This document shows, in pieces, positions 5,626 through 9,185 of a stretch of DNA of 9,185 nt. Each line of letters starts with the position of its first letter. The stretch's first letter is position 1. The stretch covers positions 1 through 9,185 of the forward strand of contig JACROQ010000159.1 of NCBI GenBank assembly GCA_016214375.1, written 5' to 3'. Origin of the DNA: Nitrospirota bacterium (GTDB taxonomy: Bacteria > Nitrospirota > 9FT-COMBO-42-15 > HDB-SIOI813). Under the pieces are notes generated by a model that saw only the letters and a list, made by a program, of their open reading frames with translations, did no database searches and was not told where the DNA came from. The position numbers were made by a program, and so were the translations under genes.

Positions 5626-6369
5626 TTAAGTTTTTCTCCGTCTGAACAGGGGGACATCCATCTGCTCCTGAAATCTCCCGGCAACCCCTTCCAGCAAGTG
5701 GCCGAGTTCCTTCTCCTTCGTCTCCAGATAAAAACGGTTATACTTGTTCGGCCGGATGACCAGGGGGATGCGCTCGGTTATCTTTACCCCGTACTGTTCG
5801 AGCTCCGCTATCTTCCTGGGGTTGTTGGTCATGAGCCGGACCGATTTTATCTTTAATGATTTGATAATATGGGCCGCTACACTGTACTCCCTCTCATCAT
5901 CACGAAATCCGAGGGCGATATTGGCCTCTTTTGTGTCAAGCCCCTCCTGCTGAAGGGCATACGCCTTTATCTTATTGATAAACCCGATACCGCGTCCCTC
6001 CTGCCTGAGATAAATGAGCAGCCCCGCCTTTGTCTTACCCAAGGTACGCAGCGCCGTAATAAGCTGGTCATGGCAGTCGCATCTCAAGGAGCCGAAGACA
6101 TCGCCGGTCAGGCATTCAGAATGGAGCCTTACCACCACATCCTCCTGGTTGATCACATGGCCGTGGACAAGGGCGGCGTGCTCTTTATTGTCACGGTTGT
6201 TAAAGAACGCGACTGCCTGAAACCGGCCGTACTGCGAAGGGATATCCGCAACAGCGACGACCCTGACACATATCTTATCCCGGCCGATCCCCTCACACTC
6301 GTGGTCTTTATTCTCCTGAAGCAGGCCTGCGATATCTTCTTTTGTCAAACCCATAATTATTTTTTTCAT
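5626..6369 (-). CDS. ribA: GTP cyclohydrolase II
   Basis: The 247-residue enzyme converts GTP to 2,5-diamino-6-ribosylamino-4(3H)-pyrimidinone 5'-phosphate plus formate and pyrophosphate, the first committed step of riboflavin synthesis. The zinc ligands are Cys86, Cys97 and Cys99 (SEC and RCDC), spaced as in E. coli RibA Cys54/65/67. The LRQEGRGIGF motif is at 121-130. Tyr137 (KAYALQ), Asp158 and Arg160 (FRDDER) match the E. coli catalytic Tyr105, Asp126 and Arg128 at the same offset. TNNPRKI follows further on. It is a stand-alone enzyme, not fused to RibB, and has about 30 extra N-terminal residues compared with E. coli. The start at 6369 follows a G-rich tract (AGGGCAGGGG) with long spacing; ATG at residue 6 is an alternative. 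A 71-bp repeat lies upstream, before the preceding hydrolase gene. The thiamine-binding gene follows after 25 nt. Confidence 0.95.
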   Translation of the reverse strand: MKKIIMGLTKEDIAGLLQENKDHECEGIGRDKICVRVVAVADIPSQYGRFQAVAFFNNRDNKEHAALVHGHVINQEDVVVRLHSECLTGDVFGSLRCDCHDQLITALRTLGKTKAGLLIYLRQEGRGIGFINKIKAYALQQEGLDTKEANIALGFRDDEREYSVAAHIIKSLKIKSVRLMTNNPRKIAELEQYGVKITERIPLVIRPNKYNRFYLETKEKELGHLLEGVAGRFQEQMDVPLFRRRKT

Positions 6370-6392
6370 CTGAGAATCCCCTGCCCTCTGCT

Positions 6393-6463
6393 GTCATTCT
6401 GAGCGCAGCGAAGAATCTGGTTAACCCTGCGGGTCAGACCCTTCGCCTTCAGCTCAGGGTGAC
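6393..6463. repeat. 71-bp palindromic intergenic repeat, copy 2
   Basis: It starts GTCATTCTGAGCGCAGCGAA and ends CAGCTCAGGGTGAC, exactly the same length as copy 1 at 3716-3786 but in inverse orientation. One arm has the ATTCT/AGAAT pair and the other the ACCCT/AGGGT pair, so each half-arm is again self-complementary. The centre differs from copy 1 (GGTTAACCCTGCGGGT). It sits between the HTH-hydrolase gene and ribA on the minus-strand transcript. No flanking inverted repeat or clear target duplication surrounds this copy. Confidence 0.78.
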
Positions 6464-6505
6464 ATTTTCATGCCCCTTTGTGAGCCCTCGCCTTATGAGC
6501 GTTCC

Positions 6506-7342
6506 TCAGAAAAAGGGATTATGCCGAATCTCTTCCCCAACGGTGGTCACAGGACCATGACCGGGGAATATATGGACACCCTCATTTAACGATAATATCC
6601 TGGTTCGCAGAAAGTGCAGTAAGTCATGATAGGCCTCCGGACTATAGGCCCTTCCTACGGAACCGGCAAACAGGGTATCACCCGAGAAACAGTAGTTCCG
6701 GGTCATATAACAGGTGCTCCCCTGAGTATGGCCGGAGATCACCACAGCCTTGATCTTATTCCGGCCCAAACTAAATTCAGAATCATCCTTTATATAAAAT
6801 ACCCCTCTTTGTATACCCCTCCCGAAACCGATCGATGCCTCCCCTTCGGGTATTCCAATCCCGGCCTCTGTGGCCTTAAATATCCCCTCTAATCCGCCTG
6901 TATGATCCGTATGACAATGAGTCAGAAAGAGATATTTTAGCCGGACCCCTTTTTCCTGCAAACCCTGTAATATCTTTCTGCTGTCATTGGCCGTATCAAA
7001 GGCCGCGGCCTCACCGCTCGTTTTATCTATCAGTATATACCCATTCACTTTATCAGACCCTATTGAACCCTCGATAATGACGACATCAGACAGCACATCC
7101 GGAGAGGGTTCCTCAGGATGCCACAATCCCATGGCGCTATCATAGAGTTTAGCAGGATTAAGACAAAGTACCTGGGCAAGGGAGCCTACCTTCTCCTGAG
7201 ACGGGGTGTGTCTGCACGACTCTATCTCCTCTAAGACAGGAACCGGCATCCCGGCCCTCTCTGCTGCCTGGCCTGTGGTAAACCCCAATCCTGTCCGCGC
7301 CTTCCGGATGATATCCCCAACCTCATCTTCTAACGGCCCCAT
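6506..7342 (-). CDS. HTH (XRE-like) domain fused to MBL-fold hydrolase
   Basis: The 278-residue protein has two parts. Residues about 8-68 form an XRE-type helix-turn-helix: DIIRKARTGLGFTTGQAAERAG, then VLEEIESCRHTPSQEKVGSLAQVL. Residues about 85-278 are a glyoxalase II-like metallo-beta-lactamase domain. All expected metal ligands are visible: HCHTDH (142-147), His205 in SGHTQGS, Asp222 in SGDTLF and His262 in FPGHGP. The protein should hydrolyse a thioester-like or related substrate, or sense it and act on DNA. Neither activity can be chosen from sequence. The ATG at 7340-7342 is chosen because its A overlaps the TGA stop of trmI (TGATG), with AGGTGG upstream; a GTG one codon earlier is possible. 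This arrangement implies translational coupling to trmI. Confidence 0.88.
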   Translation of the reverse strand: MGPLEDEVGDIIRKARTGLGFTTGQAAERAGMPVPVLEEIESCRHTPSQEKVGSLAQVLCLNPAKLYDSAMGLWHPEEPSPDVLSDVVIIEGSIGSDKVNGYILIDKTSGEAAAFDTANDSRKILQGLQEKGVRLKYLFLTHCHTDHTGGLEGIFKATEAGIGIPEGEASIGFGRGIQRGVFYIKDDSEFSLGRNKIKAVVISGHTQGSTCYMTRNYCFSGDTLFAGSVGRAYSPEAYHDLLHFLRTRILSLNEGVHIFPGHGPVTTVGEEIRHNPFF

Positions 7343-8136
7343 CACCTTGCCACCTTTCTTGCTGTTGTAATAAATCCGGTGTGCGCTACCATGCGATGGT
7401 CCGGTCTGACGCTATTCTCCTCAACGTGCCAGGTCCTCAGGAGGGTTTCTATCGTCTCAATCTGGATGAAGACCCCTGCCGCCTTTAACGCTTCCACGGC
7501 CCTTGAGACCTGCAGGGTCGTGGGCAGATAGCACAAAAACAGGCCCCCTTCCCGTAAGACCTTTGCCGCGTGCCCTGCAACCCTCCACGGTTCCGGAAGG
7601 TCCAAGATCACCCTGTCTACACCCTCTTCCTCAATCCCTTCACAGATATCCTGATGCCGCAGGATCAGATTGTCTGCCTTGCCCAAAAGTGACCGGATAT
7701 TCTCAAGGGCTACCTTGCTGAAGTCTTCCCGTATCTCATAGGAGATGACGACACCCCGCTCCCCCACTCCCCTCAGCAATGCCATGGTCAGGCCGCCGGA
7801 ACCAATCCCCGCCTCCACAACCGTTGCCCCCGGATAGACATCCCCGCATATCAGGATCATCCCGATATCCTTGGGATAGATCACCTGGGCGCCGCGCGGC
7901 ATCTTTAAGATATGCTCAGAGAGCGTAGGCCTGATGACAATAAACGGACCCCCCCTTGAGAAGGTAACCGTGGTCCCGTCTTCCCTCCCGATGATGTCAT
8001 CATGCGCAATGGTCTCTCCACTGAACTGGAAGACTTTTCCCCTCCGCAGGGTAAGCGGATAGTGCCTCTCCTTCCTGTCTATAAAATGGACCCTTTCACC
8101 CTCTGCAAATTTCATAACCACATTATCATATCCCAT
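7342..8136 (-). CDS. trmI: tRNA (adenine-N1-)-methyltransferase, TrmI family
   Basis: The 264-residue protein is a class I SAM-dependent methyltransferase that makes m1A58 in the T-loop of tRNAs. An N-terminal beta-rich domain (about 8-70) precedes YPKDIGMIL (87-95). The SAM-binding motif VVEAGIGSGGLT is at 106-117, the acidic YEIRED follows at 133-138, and the catalytic-pocket motif DLPEPW is at 179-184. The C-terminal PDHRMVAHTGFITTARK matches the family end. Length is typical of bacterial TrmI. The ATG at 8134-8136 is used, as an in-frame TGA lies 9 nt upstream. The nearest good ribosome binding site is 22 nt away, and a second ATG seven codons in (8115) has no better site. The stop overlaps the start of the HTH-hydrolase gene by one base. 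Confidence 0.92.
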   Translation of the reverse strand: MGYDNVVMKFAEGERVHFIDRKERHYPLTLRRGKVFQFSGETIAHDDIIGREDGTTVTFSRGGPFIVIRPTLSEHILKMPRGAQVIYPKDIGMILICGDVYPGATVVEAGIGSGGLTMALLRGVGERGVVISYEIREDFSKVALENIRSLLGKADNLILRHQDICEGIEEEGVDRVILDLPEPWRVAGHAAKVLREGGLFLCYLPTTLQVSRAVEALKAAGVFIQIETIETLLRTWHVEENSVRPDHRMVAHTGFITTARKVAR

Positions 8137-8156
8137 CAGAGATCAGATTGCAATTG

Positions 8157-8164
8157 CACCTCCT
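8157..8164 (-). promoter_or_regulatory. Distant Shine-Dalgarno site before trmI
   Basis: AGGAGGTG on the minus strand is 22 nt from the trmI ATG, which is too far for normal initiation. Five bases after AGGAGG is a TTG opening a five-codon frame (TTG CAA TCT GAT CTC TGA) whose stop overlaps the trmI ATG as TGATG. A GTG inside the site opens the same frame two codons earlier. Confidence 0.45.
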
Positions 8165-8193
8165 GCGTCGTTTTACCGAACGTGAGGTAACTA

Positions 8194-8222
8194 AATAAAA
8201 ACGTTTGACTTTGATGTGTCAA
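8194..8222 (-). promoter_or_regulatory. Predicted leftward promoter for trmI
   Basis: On the minus strand TTGACA (8222-8217) is a perfect -35 box. After 17 bp, TTTATT (8199-8194) is a 4-of-6 match to the -10 box. It overlaps the rightward promoter and would drive trmI and the genes after it. Confidence 0.45.
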
Positions 8223-8234
8223 AGTGTTAATAAT
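8205..8234 (+). promoter_or_regulatory. Predicted rightward promoter for the winged-helix gene
   Basis: TTGACT (8205-8210) is separated by 18 bp from AATAAT (8229-8234), each 5 of 6 to consensus. The transcript would carry a leader of about 100 nt before the ATG at 8341. Confidence 0.5.
8208..8225. promoter_or_regulatory. Palindromic operator candidate between divergent promoters
   Basis: ACTTTGA (8208-8214), spacer TGTG, then the exact inverse TCAAAGT (8219-8225). The palindrome overlaps both -35 boxes, so one bound dimer could control both directions. The regulator is unknown; the adjacent winged-helix protein is a candidate only by position. Confidence 0.4.
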
Positions 8235-8273
8235 AATAGAAATGGAATGTTGTCTGAAAGAATAGAAGTCTAA

Positions 8274-8284
8274 AAGGAGGTGAT
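8274..8284 (+). promoter_or_regulatory. Perfect anti-SD match without an ordinary start codon
   Basis: AAGGAGGTGAT is fully complementary to the usual 16S rRNA 3' end, yet no ATG, GTG or TTG lies at normal spacing after it. The GTG within the site opens a 16-codon frame (VIPQSIGLNNNIQYVR) whose TAG (8328-8330) overlaps the ribosome binding site of the winged-helix gene. It may be a leader peptide, a standby site or a gene remnant. Confidence 0.35.
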
Positions 8285-8340
8285 ACCGCAGTCCATCGGA
8301 TTAAATAACAATATACAGTATGTACGTTAGGAGGTGTTTT

Positions 8341-8580
8341 ATGGAGTCGAGGGTTATTTCTACATCAGAGAAAATTCTGACTTTAGTAAAACAAAAAGGG
8401 AGCGTATCCTTTACAGAGTTAGAGCACAGTATAGATGACTCCTACAATGTGATCTTCCTGGCCATTGACAGATTGGTCAGGGAAAACAAGCTAAGCCTCC
8501 ATCGGGAAATGTCTGAATATCTTCTCACCTCTTCAAGCTATCAAGAGACCGGTTCGTTAAGCGAGGTTAATTCACATTAA
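8341..8580 (+). CDS. Small winged-helix-like protein, unknown function
   Basis: The 79-residue protein is soluble and has no signal peptide. Its pattern fits a winged helix-turn-helix: helix 1 SEKILTLVKQKG (9-20), helix 2 FTELEHSI (24-31), recognition helix SYNVIFLAIDRLVREN (34-49), and a wing KLSLHREMSEYLLT (50-63). The order and the AIDRLVRENKLSL stretch recall the DUF2582-type winged-helix proteins, but I do not claim membership. The start at 8341 is set by AGGAGGTG (8329-8336), six bases after AGGAGG; an in-frame ATG at 8320 lacks such a site. It lies 61 nt before nrdJ in the same direction and downstream of a divergent promoter with a palindromic site. A DNA-binding role is plausible but not shown. 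Confidence 0.72.
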   Translation: MESRVISTSEKILTLVKQKGSVSFTELEHSIDDSYNVIFLAIDRLVRENKLSLHREMSEYLLTSSSYQETGSLSEVNSH

Positions 8581-8602
8581 ATCTTCACATGATCTCTCCA
8601 GA

Positions 8603-8630
8603 TTGATTGCCTTCCCTTGTTCGCTATGAT
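8603..8630 (+). promoter_or_regulatory. Possible promoter immediately before nrdJ
   Basis: TTGATT (8603-8608), a 16-bp spacer and TATGAT (8625-8630, 5 of 6). Transcription would start near 8637, about five bases before the nrdJ ATG at 8642, giving an essentially leaderless message. No Shine-Dalgarno sequence is seen there. No space remains for a cobalamin riboswitch in this short gap. Confidence 0.4.
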
Positions 8631-8641
8631 AGCATGTGGGT

Positions 8642-9185
8642 ATGTTCGGACCCAGACTCACACCCAATGCCGTTCGGGTCCTTAAGACAAGGTACCTGAA
8701 AAAGACTCCGCGTGGGAAGGTGACAGAGACACCACGGGAGATGTTCATGCGTGTCGCCCGCCACGTTGCCCAGGCTGATAATATCTATAGAACCGACAAC
8801 ACCCTTAAAAAAACAGAGAATACCTTCTACGAGATGATGGCGCGCACTGAATTCCTCCCCAACTCCCCTACCCTTATGAATGCAGGGAGGGAATTGGGAC
8901 AACTTGCCGCATGTTTTGTCATCCCGGTGGAGGATTCCTTAGATTCCATCTTTGAGGCGGTAAAGATCACCGCCCTAATCCACCAGACTGGAGGGGGCAC
9001 AGGGTTTTCCTTCAGCAGACTCCGTCCCAAGGATGACCCTGTTGCGGCTACCGGCGGGGTTGCCAGTGGTCCTGTCTCTTTTATGAAGGTGTTCAATACC
9101 GGGACAGAGGTCATCAAGCAGGGTGGGACCCGGAGGGGGGCGAATATGGGCGTCCTGAGGGTGGACCATCCTGATATCCTGGAAT
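8642..9185 (+). CDS. nrdJ: Class II (adenosylcobalamin-dependent) ribonucleotide reductase, N-terminal part
   Basis: The frame stays open from 8642 to the window edge, giving 181 residues of a much longer enzyme. It starts MFGPRLTPNAVRVLKTRYL and contains NSPTLMNAGRELGQLAACFVIP (74-95), in which Cys91 is the expected first cysteine of the redox pair. HQTGGGTGFSFSRLRP and GGTRRGANMGVLRVDHPDI follow; both are strong marks of the B12-dependent NrdJ family. The enzyme reduces ribonucleotides to deoxyribonucleotides using a cobalamin-generated thiyl radical, without needing oxygen. The radical-site cysteine and C-terminal redox cysteines lie beyond the window. An in-frame TAG at 8630-8632 limits the start to GTG 8636 or ATG 8642; ATG fits better. 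There is no ribosome binding site. It may also be read through from the winged-helix gene upstream. Confidence 0.93.
   Translation, partial: MFGPRLTPNAVRVLKTRYLKKTPRGKVTETPREMFMRVARHVAQADNIYRTDNTLKKTENTFYEMMARTEFLPNSPTLMNAGRELGQLAACFVIPVEDSLDSIFEAVKITALIHQTGGGTGFSFSRLRPKDDPVAATGGVASGPVSFMKVFNTGTEVIKQGGTRRGANMGVLRVDHPDILE

Noticed and set aside
5869..6402. A 177-codon plus-strand frame opposite ribA.
   Set aside because: Antisense to a complete GTP cyclohydrolase II with all catalytic residues; no independent motif.
8581..8641. Cobalamin riboswitch before the B12-dependent reductase gene.
   Set aside because: The gap is only 61 bases, far too short, and no B12-box-like sequence is seen.

Overview
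The window reads as ordinary chromosomal DNA of a Gram-negative, probably anaerobic and deep-branching bacterium. Desulfobacterota, Nitrospirota or NC10-like lineages would all fit; the sequence alone does not settle it. The hints are a cobalamin-dependent ribonucleotide reductase, a bacterial TrmI, very strong AGGAGGTG-type ribosome binding sites, and palindromic intergenic repeats of a kind common in such genomes. I found no rRNA, tRNA, CRISPR array or full transposase gene, and no stretch over 300 bases lacks a gene.

Layout. Bases 1-816 are visibly AT-richer than the rest. They hold the possible tail of an upstream gene and a two-gene DUF433/DUF5615 module that looks like an acquired toxin-antitoxin pair. 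Bases 842-5234 are a plus-strand run: a consensus-like promoter, a Ca2+/H+ antiporter (cax), an orphan peptide-type ABC substrate-binding protein, an FmdB-type zinc ribbon protein and an RNase Z-like metallo-hydrolase. This run is interrupted by a nested palindromic MITE-like element. Bases 5237-5308 are an 8-bp tandem repeat that fills the convergent intergenic space. Bases 5298-8136 are a minus-strand run, in transcription order trmI, an HTH/metallo-beta-lactamase fusion protein, a 71-bp repeat, ribA and a thiamine-binding-type small protein. Bases 8137-8340 are a divergent regulatory region with two overlapping promoters on one palindrome. Bases 8341-9185 hold a small winged-helix protein and the 5' part of a class II ribonucleotide reductase gene (nrdJ), which runs off the end.

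How the genes work together. There is no single pathway. trmI and the HTH-hydrolase are translationally coupled, so they are probably co-expressed. ribA and the thiamine-binding protein are 25 nt apart and form a likely cofactor operon. The DUF433 and DUF5615 genes overlap as toxin-antitoxin genes usually do.

No large new multi-gene system is visible. The most interesting signals are small-scale: (i) two 71-bp palindromic repeats whose half-arms show compensatory changes; (ii) one of these nested in a 17-bp inverted repeat with a duplicated flank, which appears to have split an operon; (iii) a perfect palindrome inserted in frame at the signal-peptide junction of the ABC binding protein; (iv) a nine-unit 8-bp repeat running into a stop codon; and (v) the shared palindrome between trmI and the winged-helix gene.
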